Position numbers and translations under genes: made by a program
Assembly: GCA_036401395.1 (NCBI GenBank)
Contig: DASWUZ010000397.1
Location: 1 to 11,749 of the forward strand
Direction of reading: 5' to 3'
Length of the DNA: 11,749 nt
From: DASWUZ01 sp036401395
GTDB lineage: Bacteria > Acidobacteriota > Terriglobia > Terriglobales > Acidobacteriaceae
Shown here: one piece after another, positions 1 to 7,920 of the stretch
Numbering within the stretch: position 1 is the stretch's first letter
How the letters are laid out: every line of letters begins with the position of its first letter
Notes under the pieces: generated by a model
Seen by the model: only the letters and a program-made list of their open reading frames with translations
Database searches by the model: none
What the model was told of the DNA's origin: nothing

Positions 1-543
1 AAACTTACTGGGCGCATAGAGCGGCATAGATAAGGCCGCGCGGCCATCGTGTACCGGTTCAATCAATGCATGAATTGAGGCTACGTCGAACGCGGCCAGG
101 TCGGCTGAAATGATGGCGCATGTCTTCGCGCCCATTTGTCTCGCAAGGTTTGCTATTTGTGCATAAGCTGCGGAAAGTCCGAGCCAGGGGACCGCAGCCG
201 GCGATGGTGGGACTACGTATTCGACCACATGTAGCAGATCTCTGCGACTACTCGCACCGTTAGCCGGTACATCATCTGAGGAACCCTGCTCACCCACCCA
301 CTGCGCCGTCTTATCATCAATATCTTCAGCAGTAGCGCCAACAGAAAACGCGACAGCACCTTCTGTTCCAGGATAAGCGAGAGCGAACTTCACCGGCCCA
401 CGGCTTAGCCCTTCTGCTACTTCCCTTACTCTCTGCTGGAGCAGTCCGGCTTGCGTCGGGGAAGGAATGGCAATAAGCACGTCGGCCGTGGCTATGGCCG
501 TGCTACTTGTTCGCGCCGCTTCAGTTGCTTCCGCATTCGCCAT
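1..543 (-). CDS. Glycosyltransferase-like protein (GT2/GT81-type fold), C-terminus cut by window edge
   Basis: An uninterrupted frame of 181 codons runs from an ATG at 543 to the window edge, so the C-terminal part is missing. Residues 1-20 are Ala/Thr/Ser-rich. Residues 21-27 read DVLIAIP, the first beta strand typical of GT-A glycosyltransferases. VPWLGLSAAY at 118-127, ACAIIS-AD-L around 142-149 and the stretch MPLYAPSKF at 173-181 resemble the glycosyltransferases related to mannosylglycerate and glucosylglycerate synthases, where a DxD/ADL element is followed by a Y-x-R-x-K/R-Y/F-DG segment. The usual Asn after IP-S/T and the acidic DGGSxD-type nucleotide site are not recognisable (the equivalent stretch reads ALAYPGTEG), so it may be a diverged or inactive member. 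It lies 18 bp after the treS-mak stop codon and is probably co-transcribed with it. The ribosome binding site is weak. The reading frame is secure; the family call is a motif-level inference. Confidence 0.6.
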   Translation of the reverse strand, partial: MANAEATEAARTSSTAIATADVLIAIPSPTQAGLLQQRVREVAEGLSRGPVKFALAYPGTEGAVAFSVGATAEDIDDKTAQWVGEQGSSDDVPANGASSRRDLLHVVEYVVPPSPAAVPWLGLSAAYAQIANLARQMGAKTCAIISADLAAFDVASIHALIEPVHDGRAALSMPLYAPSKF

Positions 544-561
544 CTATATTGACTCAATCTG

Positions 562-3500
562 TCAGGACAACAGTGACAGGATACCCTTGATTGGAATCCC
601 AACCCAGGCAGGCCTGTTATTCATTTCATAAGTCAACTCATACAACGCTTTATCCAGCAGGAATACATTAAGCATCCGACTAAACTGCGCTGAGTCTTCG
701 TAAGTCAGGTCAGCACCAGAGAGACTTTCCCTATAAGCACGCACAAACTCGGCGCTCACTGCCCTCTCCCACAGTCGCGCCCACGGCTCAAGTTGCACGA
801 ATGCTTCGGGCCGTCTGCTGGTGTACTTCATAAGGGCCGCAAATGCCGCATAACTGAAAGAACGCAGCATTCCAGCCACATCTTTTAATGGAGATTGCTT
901 CTCACGCCGCTCTGCAAGCGACCGCGCCGGCTCCCCTTCAAAGTCCAGAATAACAAAGTCAGATCGTACCCGAAGTACCTGGCCTAAGTGATAGTCCCCA
1001 TGGACGCGCGTCTTCAATGCCGGCGACCCTGCGAGAGAAAGCTCACGCACCCGATCCAGGATAGACCTCCGCTTGCTCAACACCAGGCCGCTGTCTTCAA
1101 CAATATCCTCCGGCATTTTCGGCAGATTATCCTTTAGCAATTGAAGCGCTGCTATGGCACGATCCTGAACTACATTACCAATGGACCTATAGTCTGCGGC
1201 CGAAAATAACTCAGGTGCAAAGGCGGGGTTATCAGTAGCACTCGCCAGCGCAATGTGTAGCTCGCCTGTCCGCGTTCCCAGTACTCCCGCGGCTTCGAGA
1301 TAGATGCCTGCATGACCCCGCGCAGACTCTTCGATCACATGGTCGCTCGCCGATCCGCCGCCGAGTGCACAATCCTGTGCGCAAGCCTCGTAATAGCGTT
1401 CTAACTCTTCCAGTGTCCATTGCCAGCCGTCCCCTTCGTTAGCAACCAGGCCCTGCAACATCGCTAAAGTCCGTCCCTGCTCACCGTCTCCATTCCCGAA
1501 ATACTCAATGGACCCAGCAAAGGGCGCGATGTGACTGAAGCTCGTGTGCTCCGTAAGATACTGACCGATCTCGGTGTCTGGATTTGGCCCTGGCTGCTGT
1601 CTGCGAAATACCTTCATGATAAGCCGCTCGCCAAAGAACACCGATGAGTTACTCTGCTCTGCCGAACCGCGCCTTGGCGGTAGCGGCCCTGCCTGATCTC
1701 CCTTTAGTCTGGCTAGTAGGCCGCTCCGTACACCCTTGATCAGTCCGCGTTGAGCATGTATCTCGGACTCATTTTCAATAGTTTGCAGTAATGCAGTACA
1801 GGCATCATCACTGAACATGGCATCGTGGATGACTCCCATACCTTGTGGCGAAGTGACTGTGCTTACAACCGCGCCCGGAGAGGCCTCACGGACTGCGTCC
1901 GCGGCATTTCCAAAAGACATTGCCAATGGGAGCAAGTAAGTATCTGGTTCGCCGAGAGAGTAGTTGATCTGCACAAACAAGAAGGTAAGGCGTGCCTCCC
2001 CATACGTAGCCCAATCCACTACCTTGGCTGATTCGATCTTTCTCGACTTACCCCCAAACCATCGCTGTCTCTGAATAAAGGCTGGTAATACCTCCTCTTC
2101 AAGCCTAGTTACGCTTCCTGGGTCCAGTAGTGCGGTCCAGTCTCCACTATCAGAAACTGCCAGGTCGCCTTGCACCTCGGATTGTAGCTCCGGCTCAGGT
2201 GCCGACCGCAACTCCAGCCATAAGAAGCCATAAGGACCCAGCGTCAAAGGGTAACACTGCTTACCAATTGGAGGAAACTCGACGTAGCCAAGCATCTCAA
2301 CCGGCACTTTACCCTCCATGCCACTCAGGTCAAGTTGCACTGGCTGTGCAAACCGTGACAGGTTCGCCACGCAGAGTACTAACTCGCCTTCATACTCACG
2401 CAGGTAAGCGAGTATTTTCCGGTTCGCTGGATCAAGAAACTTCAACGTGCCGCGCCCAAATACATGAAACAGCTTGCGGAGCGCGATCATATTCCGCATC
2501 CAGTTCAGCAGCGAAGATTGATCGCTCTGTTGTGCCTCAACGTTCACTGCTTCGTAACCCCACACAGGGTCCATCACCACGGGGCTATAAAGCCTCGCGG
2601 GATTAGCCCGTGAAAACCCAGCATTGCGGTCCCCGGACCACTGCATCGGTGTCCGCACACCATTGCGATCGCCGAGATAGATGTTGTCACCCATGCCTAT
2701 TTCATCGCCGTAGTAGATAATGGGTGTCCCGGGAAAGGAAAACAGAAGGCTATTGAGTAACTCAATGCGACGGCGGTTGTTGTCAACCAGCGGAGCGAGC
2801 CGGCGCCGGATGCCGATATTAATCCGCATTCTCGGGTCCGCGCTGTAAGCCAAATACATGTAGTCCCGCTCGTCGGCAGTGACCATCTCCAGAGTCAACT
2901 CGTCGTGGTTACGCAGGAACAATCCCCACTGGCAGTTATCAGGAATATCAGGCGTCTGCGCCATGATATCGGTAATAGGCAGCCTGTCCTCCTGCCTCAG
3001 CGCCATATATATCCGCGGCATCAGCGGGAAATGGAAGGCCATGTGGCACTCATCGCCATCGCCAAAGTAGGGCCGGACATCCGTGGGCCACTGATTAGCC
3101 TCGGCAAGTATCAGCCGGCTTTCGTACTCCGCATCGATAGTCGCCCGGATCGCCTTCATCACTGCATGGGTCTCTGGCAGATTCTCGCAGGTAGTTCCTT
3201 CGCGTTCTACCAGGTAAGGAATAGCATCTATGCGAAGGCCGTCCACTCCCATGTCAAGCCAGAAGCGCATGATCTTGAGTACTTCCTCGATGACTAATGG
3301 ATTATCGTAGTTAAGATCAGGCTGATGGGAAAAAAATCTGTGCCAGAAGTAAGCCTTGGCAACAGGGTCCCAGGTCCAGTTTGACTTCTCCGTATCCGTA
3401 AAGATAATGCGCGCGTCTGTATACTTCTGGTCGGTATCGCTCCAAACATAGAAGTCACGCTCAGGGGAGCCAGGTGCGGCCTGACGCGCCGCCTGGAACC

Positions 3501-3879
3501 ACGGATGCTGGTCAGAGGTGTGATTGATTACAAGCTCGATCATCACCTGCAGGCCACGATCATGCGCAGCATTCAGGAATGCTGTGAAATCGTCGAGGGT
3601 ACCGTAACTGGGGTTGACTCCCATGTAATCCTGGATGTCATAGCCATCGTCGCGCAACGGCGAGGGGAAGAAAGGCAGCAGCCAGATACAGGTGACCCCT
3701 AGGTCCTGAAGGTAATCAAGCTTACCCAGCAGCCCAGGAAAGTCGCCTATGCCGTCGTTATTGCTGTCGGCAAAGGCGCGCACGTGTAGTTCGTAGAGGA
3801 TTGCGTCTTTAAACCAAAGCGGATCAGACATGCTGCCCGCGTGCTTTACTCGCCTGCTCCCAACCGAACTACTTGCCAT
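562..3879 (-). CDS. treS: Trehalose synthase-maltokinase fusion (TreS-Mak)
   Basis: Bifunctional cytoplasmic enzyme. The N-terminal GH13 half (about residues 17-560) interconverts trehalose and maltose (EC 5.4.99.16); the C-terminal half (about 595-1100) is a maltokinase making maltose-1-phosphate with ATP (EC 2.7.1.175). Numbering from the ATG at 3879, GH13 region I is ELVINH at 115-120, the nucleophile is D218 in GLRIDAIP, the acid/base is E260 in LAEANQ, and the transition-state Asp is D326 in FLRNHDE. The kinase half shows the QRQRWFGGK entry motif near 604, a nucleotide-site Lys in MKVFR (756), the catalytic HGDYHLGQ (960-967) and the metal-binding DFEGEP (979-984). Both halves look intact at 1105 aa. 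Start choice is open: the longest frame begins at a TTG (3900); the first ATG (3879) has GGCGAG eight bases upstream and overlaps the glgE stop by 11 bp; an ATG at 3831 sits directly before the conserved SDPLWFKDA. Its product, maltose-1-phosphate, feeds GlgE encoded just upstream. Confidence 0.96.
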   Translation of the reverse strand: MASSSVGSRRVKHAGSMSDPLWFKDAILYELHVRAFADSNNDGIGDFPGLLGKLDYLQDLGVTCIWLLPFFPSPLRDDGYDIQDYMGVNPSYGTLDDFTAFLNAAHDRGLQVMIELVINHTSDQHPWFQAARQAAPGSPERDFYVWSDTDQKYTDARIIFTDTEKSNWTWDPVAKAYFWHRFFSHQPDLNYDNPLVIEEVLKIMRFWLDMGVDGLRIDAIPYLVEREGTTCENLPETHAVMKAIRATIDAEYESRLILAEANQWPTDVRPYFGDGDECHMAFHFPLMPRIYMALRQEDRLPITDIMAQTPDIPDNCQWGLFLRNHDELTLEMVTADERDYMYLAYSADPRMRINIGIRRRLAPLVDNNRRRIELLNSLLFSFPGTPIIYYGDEIGMGDNIYLGDRNGVRTPMQWSGDRNAGFSRANPARLYSPVVMDPVWGYEAVNVEAQQSDQSSLLNWMRNMIALRKLFHVFGRGTLKFLDPANRKILAYLREYEGELVLCVANLSRFAQPVQLDLSGMEGKVPVEMLGYVEFPPIGKQCYPLTLGPYGFLWLELRSAPEPELQSEVQGDLAVSDSGDWTALLDPGSVTRLEEEVLPAFIQRQRWFGGKSRKIESAKVVDWATYGEARLTFLFVQINYSLGEPDTYLLPLAMSFGNAADAVREASPGAVVSTVTSPQGMGVIHDAMFSDDACTALLQTIENESEIHAQRGLIKGVRSGLLARLKGDQAGPLPPRRGSAEQSNSSVFFGERLIMKVFRRQQPGPNPDTEIGQYLTEHTSFSHIAPFAGSIEYFGNGDGEQGRTLAMLQGLVANEGDGWQWTLEELERYYEACAQDCALGGGSASDHVIEESARGHAGIYLEAAGVLGTRTGELHIALASATDNPAFAPELFSAADYRSIGNVVQDRAIAALQLLKDNLPKMPEDIVEDSGLVLSKRRSILDRVRELSLAGSPALKTRVHGDYHLGQVLRVRSDFVILDFEGEPARSLAERREKQSPLKDVAGMLRSFSYAAFAALMKYTSRRPEAFVQLEPWARLWERAVSAEFVRAYRESLSGADLTYEDSAQFSRMLNVFLLDKALYELTYEMNNRPAWVGIPIKGILSLLS

Positions 3880-5863
3880 CGTCAACACTCGCCTCGTCAA
3901 GAGTGGCCGCTGTCAACCGAAAGATGTGTGCCGGCATCTTCTCGGGCGATAACTCAACGTAGTTGGTTGGTCCTTGCCAACTATACGTGGCCCCTGTTAG
4001 CAGGTCCTCGACGGTGAAGGTCTTATCGGGCGCTTGGTGGAGTGCCGTTAGATTGAGGCTTACCCAGCCCGACTGCACATTTACCGTATCAAGGTTAACG
4101 ATTACAAGGACAATGCTCGCACCATCCTCCGTACTCTTGCTGTAGCAGATCAACGAGTCATTGTCTGTCGCGTGAAAGACCAGTCCGACATTCGAGTGCA
4201 GGGCGAGGTTGTCGCGCCGGATACGATTGATCTGCGCGATCAACCCACTCAGGCTTGTTGGCGCGGCGAGGTCCCAGTGCTTCAACTCATACTTTTCGGA
4301 ATGAAGGTACTCCTCGCCGCCTGGCTTGAACGGAGCACTCTCTCCTAATTCAAAAGCAGCGCCGTAGATACCGTAACTGGCCCCGAGTGTGGCCGCGAGC
4401 ACCAACCTATACTCAAATGCCGCTTTCCCGCCAGTCTGCAATAATTCGGGCAAAATGTCCGGTGTATTCGGCCACAGGTTTGGCCCGAAATACTCCTTCA
4501 CATCGTCTGTGGTTAGTTCTATGAAATATTCGGTTAGCTCCTGCTTAGTATTCCGCCATGTGAAGTAGGTATAGGACTGCGTAAACCCAAGCTTTGCCAG
4601 CCGCTGCATCACCCGGGGCCGCGTAAATGCCTCAGCAAGAAATAATACATCCGGATAGCGGCGCTTTACCTCAGGAATGACCCACTCCCAGAATGGGAAG
4701 GCCTTAGTGTGCGGATTATCTACGCGGAAGATCTTAATCCCCTCACCCGCCCAGTATAGGAAAACATCCCGCAGACCATCCCATAAGTCATCCCATTCGT
4801 CACTTTCAAAGTCCAGGGGATATATATCCTGATATTTCTTCGGAGGGTTCTCGGCGTACTGTATCGTCCCGTCCGCCCGTTTTTTGAACCACGCCGGATG
4901 TTTTGTTACCCAGGGATGGTCCGGCGCACATTGAAAGGCTATATCGAGAGCTATTTCGAGGCCAAGCAGCGCCGCCTTATCCCGCAAGCTACGAAAATCG
5001 GCAAGCGTGCCAAGTTGCGGGTGAATCGATGTATGGCCACCTTCTGCTGAACCTATAGCCCAGGGGCTCCCCACGTCGTCAGGCTCTGCGCTGACCGCGT
5101 TGTTCTTCCCTTTCCGAAAGGCATGACCTATAGGATGAATAGGCGGGAAGTACAAGACATCGAAGCCCATCTGCACAACATATGGGAGACGTGCTTCACA
5201 ATCCTTGAAGGTCCCATGCACGCCGGCCTCTGGAGATGCCGAGCGGGGAAAGAATTCATACCACGCGGAGAACCGCGCGCGCTCCCGATCTACCGTAACG
5301 ACTAACTCCTTGTCATGGCGAGACTGCAGCTTCTTGTCCTGATAGCGCGCGACTAACCCGGCCAGCCCCTCATCGAGTGCCAGGGTCTTCGCATCCGCGC
5401 CGGCATTCTCCTCAACCAGCAGCCGCGCCCACTCGAGCAACCGAGCCCGGTCGCGGGTCTTTGCAAGTTGCGCGGCAGCAGCGATCAGCAGGCTACCATT
5501 CTTCAGGTCCACCGTAACGTCCTGGCCGGCCACAATGCGCTTTGCCAGGTCCGCACGCCACGTGCCAAAGTGGTCAACCTGCCCCGCGACCGTATAGTAA
5601 TACCTTCCCTGCTCCGGGACTGTAAAGTTGCCGCGCCAGCGATCGTTCCCAATCGCGGTCATGGGCAGTGATTGCCAATTACGGTCGCGTTCCCGCCTGA
5701 AGAGCAGGCTCGCGCTCACATGATCGTGGCCATCGCCAAAGAGGTCTGCCTCAACGACTACGGTGTCGCCCACAACCCGCTTGACCGGGAAGCGCCCACA
5801 GTCGATCTCCGGCTTGACGCTTTCGATTACGACCCGTCGTCTTCCGTCTTCCGGCTTGCGCAT
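3869..5863 (-). CDS. glgE: Alpha-1,4-glucan:maltose-1-phosphate maltosyltransferase
   Basis: Transfers maltose from maltose-1-phosphate to the non-reducing end of alpha-1,4-glucan (EC 2.4.99.16), the committed chain-extending step of the GlgE pathway; cytoplasmic, GH13_3. The protein is 664 aa, the usual length. An N-terminal beta-sandwich domain (about 10-120) and a helical segment (about 122-180) precede the barrel, which opens with RFSAWYEFFPRS near 197. Visible catalytic positions are the nucleophile D382 in FRVDNPHTKAFPFWEW, the acid/base E411 in FLAEAFTRP, and D469 in NTPDILPELL. The 29-residue nucleophile-to-acid spacing matches what I recall for Streptomyces GlgE. IHPIGHAFRKGKNN (242-255) is also family-typical. 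The start is ATG with an AGGGAC-like ribosome site upstream. It follows the flavoprotein gene after 42 bp and abuts or overlaps treS-mak, which supplies its substrate. The last few residues beyond FRLTAA are a short acidic tail. Confidence 0.97.
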   Translation of the reverse strand: MRKPEDGRRRVVIESVKPEIDCGRFPVKRVVGDTVVVEADLFGDGHDHVSASLLFRRERDRNWQSLPMTAIGNDRWRGNFTVPEQGRYYYTVAGQVDHFGTWRADLAKRIVAGQDVTVDLKNGSLLIAAAAQLAKTRDRARLLEWARLLVEENAGADAKTLALDEGLAGLVARYQDKKLQSRHDKELVVTVDRERARFSAWYEFFPRSASPEAGVHGTFKDCEARLPYVVQMGFDVLYFPPIHPIGHAFRKGKNNAVSAEPDDVGSPWAIGSAEGGHTSIHPQLGTLADFRSLRDKAALLGLEIALDIAFQCAPDHPWVTKHPAWFKKRADGTIQYAENPPKKYQDIYPLDFESDEWDDLWDGLRDVFLYWAGEGIKIFRVDNPHTKAFPFWEWVIPEVKRRYPDVLFLAEAFTRPRVMQRLAKLGFTQSYTYFTWRNTKQELTEYFIELTTDDVKEYFGPNLWPNTPDILPELLQTGGKAAFEYRLVLAATLGASYGIYGAAFELGESAPFKPGGEEYLHSEKYELKHWDLAAPTSLSGLIAQINRIRRDNLALHSNVGLVFHATDNDSLICYSKSTEDGASIVLVIVNLDTVNVQSGWVSLNLTALHQAPDKTFTVEDLLTGATYSWQGPTNYVELSPEKMPAHIFRLTAATLDEASVDDGK

Positions 5864-5905
5864 CTCTCGCGGTCCCTTTCGTGCCAGCGTCCCAGCCCAT
5901 GCGGT

Positions 5906-7345
5906 CTACTCCAACTTCTGCAGCAGGTTGTTCAGCGACTCTGCCAGCGTTGGATGCGAAAAAATTCCATCGCGCAATGTGGTATAAGGAAGCTTTCCCA
6001 TCATCGCTACCTGTATCAGTGAAGCAGTCTCGCCACCCCACAATCCGAGCACGGCGGCCCCTAGTATCTGTCCTGTCTCCTCATCGATAACCATCTTCAT
6101 CAGCCCGCGCGTACGCGCCATCTCGCCAGCTCGCGCAACCGAAGTCATGGGCATCTTCGCAACCTTGATCTTCAAGCCCTGCTCACGCGCCTGTTCCTCG
6201 GTGAGCCCGATGCGCCCAAGTTCGGGATCCATGAATACGGTATAAGGCACAGGTCGCCCCGTAGTCGTCCGATGCTCTCCGTCGATCAAGTTGCTACGAA
6301 TAATCCGGAAGTCGTCGTAAGAAATATGTGTGAACGCCGGGCCGCCCTTTACGTCTCCCAGCCCGTAAACACCTGGCGCACTCGTCTCCAGCCGCTCATT
6401 CACCCGCACGAATCCGTGCTCGTCAAGGTCAATACCCGCAGCAGCGGCATTCAGCGCTTCGGTGTTAGGCTGCCGCCCCGCGGCCAGCAAGATGTGCGAA
6501 CCAGCGACCTTCCTGACGACCCCATCCACCCTCACATCCAGTTCCACCCCGCCGCCACTATGAGGCCACACCGCTACGGCCTCGGCGCTCAGAATTATCT
6601 CGATCCCGTCCTCTTCTAGTATTTTCCGGACTTCAGCTGCGATATCTGCATCCTCTCGCTCCAACAGGTGCGGTTTGGAGTGGACCATTGTCACACGACT
6701 GCCAAATCGGCGGAACATCTGGGCGAACTCGACCCCGATGTATCCTCCGCCCAGCACCACCAGGTGCTCCGGCACGGCGTCCAGTTCCATTATTGAAACA
6801 TTGTCGAGATGAGCCACGGCGTTGAGGCCGGGAATATCGGGCACATGGTTCCGCAGCCCCGTATTTATAAAGATCCACTCCGCCTCAAGGGTGGCCGAAG
6901 CCCCGTCATTAAGTGCGACTGCCACCATCCTGGGGCCGGCGAAGCTCCCTATACCGCGAATCAGGCTGATGCCCGTAGTGGTCTCAAGCCGCTTCTCATT
7001 ATTTGCGCGAGACTTTGCCACAATCTCGCGCTTGCGCTCCCTCACCCGCGCCAGATCGGTCCGAACGGTCCCCACCTCAACCCCATAGTCCGCAGCGCGC
7101 CCGGCGAGATAGGCAACCTCGGCGCTCGCAATGATGGTCTTGGTCGGAGTGCAGCCATCATTTACGCACGTGCCGCCAACGTTCGTGCTCTCAATCACGG
7201 CGACGGTCTTACCAGCTGCAGCCAGTGCCGCTGCCAGTGGATTCCCCGCCTGGCCTGAACCTATAATGATGGCGTCAAAGTGCTTCGTCTGAGTCGTCAA
7301 CGCGCCCCCAACGTTCGCGAAGAGCTCTGATCGCGCACGGTTCAC
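5906..7345 (-). CDS. FAD-dependent pyridine nucleotide-disulfide oxidoreductase (mercuric reductase-like, not MerA)
   Basis: Class I flavoprotein disulfide reductase of 479 aa. The FAD-binding GSGQAG is at 29-34 after an AIII strand, the redox-active pair is C60 and C65 in GGTCVNDGCTPTKT, the NAD(P)H-binding GGGYIG is at 199-204, the second FAD motif VYGLGD is at 326-331, and the dimerisation domain ends with the catalytic His-Glu pair H444/E449 in SHPTLAE. All elements for a working thiol/flavin enzyme are present. It is often labelled mercuric reductase, but it has neither the N-terminal heavy-metal domain nor the C-terminal vicinal cysteines of true MerA, so Hg(II) reduction is unlikely. 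Dihydrolipoamide dehydrogenase and RclA-type enzymes are the other relatives; the substrate is unknown. The start codon is GTG, overlapping the TGA of the DUF4126 gene as GTGA, which indicates translational coupling and supports this start. No mer or 2-oxoacid dehydrogenase genes are nearby; glgE follows after 42 bp. Confidence 0.9.
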   Translation of the reverse strand: MNRARSELFANVGGALTTQTKHFDAIIIGSGQAGNPLAAALAAAGKTVAVIESTNVGGTCVNDGCTPTKTIIASAEVAYLAGRAADYGVEVGTVRTDLARVRERKREIVAKSRANNEKRLETTTGISLIRGIGSFAGPRMVAVALNDGASATLEAEWIFINTGLRNHVPDIPGLNAVAHLDNVSIMELDAVPEHLVVLGGGYIGVEFAQMFRRFGSRVTMVHSKPHLLEREDADIAAEVRKILEEDGIEIILSAEAVAVWPHSGGGVELDVRVDGVVRKVAGSHILLAAGRQPNTEALNAAAAGIDLDEHGFVRVNERLETSAPGVYGLGDVKGGPAFTHISYDDFRIIRSNLIDGEHRTTTGRPVPYTVFMDPELGRIGLTEEQAREQGLKIKVAKMPMTSVARAGEMARTRGLMKMVIDEETGQILGAAVLGLWGGETASLIQVAMMGKLPYTTLRDGIFSHPTLAESLNNLLQKLE

Positions 7346-7860
7346 TTCAAGTTAATATATTGCTCGACTGACCTGGCGAAGGGTTCAAAGCGTGAGACGA
7401 TCAACAAGCCAAATCCGATCGCCGCGACATCTTCGGTGATCCCAATTGCCAGGTCAGGGAGAGATCGCTTGGTGGTGAGCGAGCGGCGCGCATAGTAACC
7501 GCCGAGTCCCCCGGCGACCCCGCCAATCCCCCCAAGCAACGCCCCCGCCCCGACACTTACTCCTGCTGTAATGCAGAGCGCAGCACCGCATATCGCCCCG
7601 CTGACGAAGCGGACGATCAAAGGACCCGGCTGATTCCGTCCCGGGATCCACGGCATCTTGTCCCCGATAATTTCGCCTACCGCGAAGAGGCTGAACACTG
7701 CCAACGCAACCATGGAATGCAGGAAGGCTAGTTTCGAGTGGTCCAGGTGCATCCACTCTACATGAGTTCCGATGCAAACGAGGGCCGGCCCCATCATGGA
7801 CCGCAGTCCGCACACTAGCCCGATCGACAAGGCGAAGAGCAGTATTACGCTTAGGCTCAT
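7342..7860 (-). CDS. DUF4126 domain integral membrane protein
   Basis: Small inner-membrane protein of 172 aa and unknown function. Hydrophobic segments are visible at about 4-30, 46-66, 80-105, 104-122 (Gly/Ala-rich) and 136-156, suggesting four or five membrane passes. Family-typical elements are the N-terminal SIGLVCGLRSMMGPA, the GEIIGDKMPWIPGR loop (62-75), the PLIVRFVSGAICGAAL helix, the Gly-rich ALLGGIGGVAGGLGGYYARR run, and the C-terminal LPDLAIGITEDVAAIG. The ATG start is preceded by a strong GAGAGG ribosome site. The TGA stop shares bases with the GTG start of the flavoprotein downstream, so the two are almost certainly made from one message. It sits 60 bp after the quinone reductase gene, which could be in the same transcript. 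The family assignment rests on motif memory; no biochemical role is known to me. Confidence 0.82.
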   Translation of the reverse strand: MSLSVILLFALSIGLVCGLRSMMGPALVCIGTHVEWMHLDHSKLAFLHSMVALAVFSLFAVGEIIGDKMPWIPGRNQPGPLIVRFVSGAICGAALCITAGVSVGAGALLGGIGGVAGGLGGYYARRSLTTKRSLPDLAIGITEDVAAIGFGLLIVSRFEPFARSVEQYINLK

Positions 7861-7920
7861 CTTCCCTCTCCCACTCTTCCTTGCAAGTGCCGGCTAACTC
7901 TAACAGGCCGGGAAAAATGC
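7861..7920. other. 60-bp gap between qor and the DUF4126 gene
   Basis: Read on the minus strand it contains CCGGC and GCCGG arms about 12 bases apart, giving only a five-base stem with no T-run, then a purine-rich stretch that forms the ribosome site of the DUF4126 gene. I see no convincing terminator, so read-through from qor is possible. Confidence 0.4.

Noticed and set aside
2130..2606. Plus-strand open frame of 158 codons inside treS-mak
   Set aside because: Antisense shadow of a gene with full catalytic motifs; the translation is low in hydrophobic structure and has no recognisable domain.
5751..6041. Minus-strand frame of 96 codons across the flavoprotein-glgE junction
   Set aside because: Overlaps the ends of two certain genes in another frame, and its Arg/Gly-rich translation is typical of an off-frame reading.
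5906..7345. Annotation of the flavoprotein as mercuric reductase MerA
   Set aside because: The heavy-metal domain and the C-terminal Cys pair are missing and there are no mer genes nearby.
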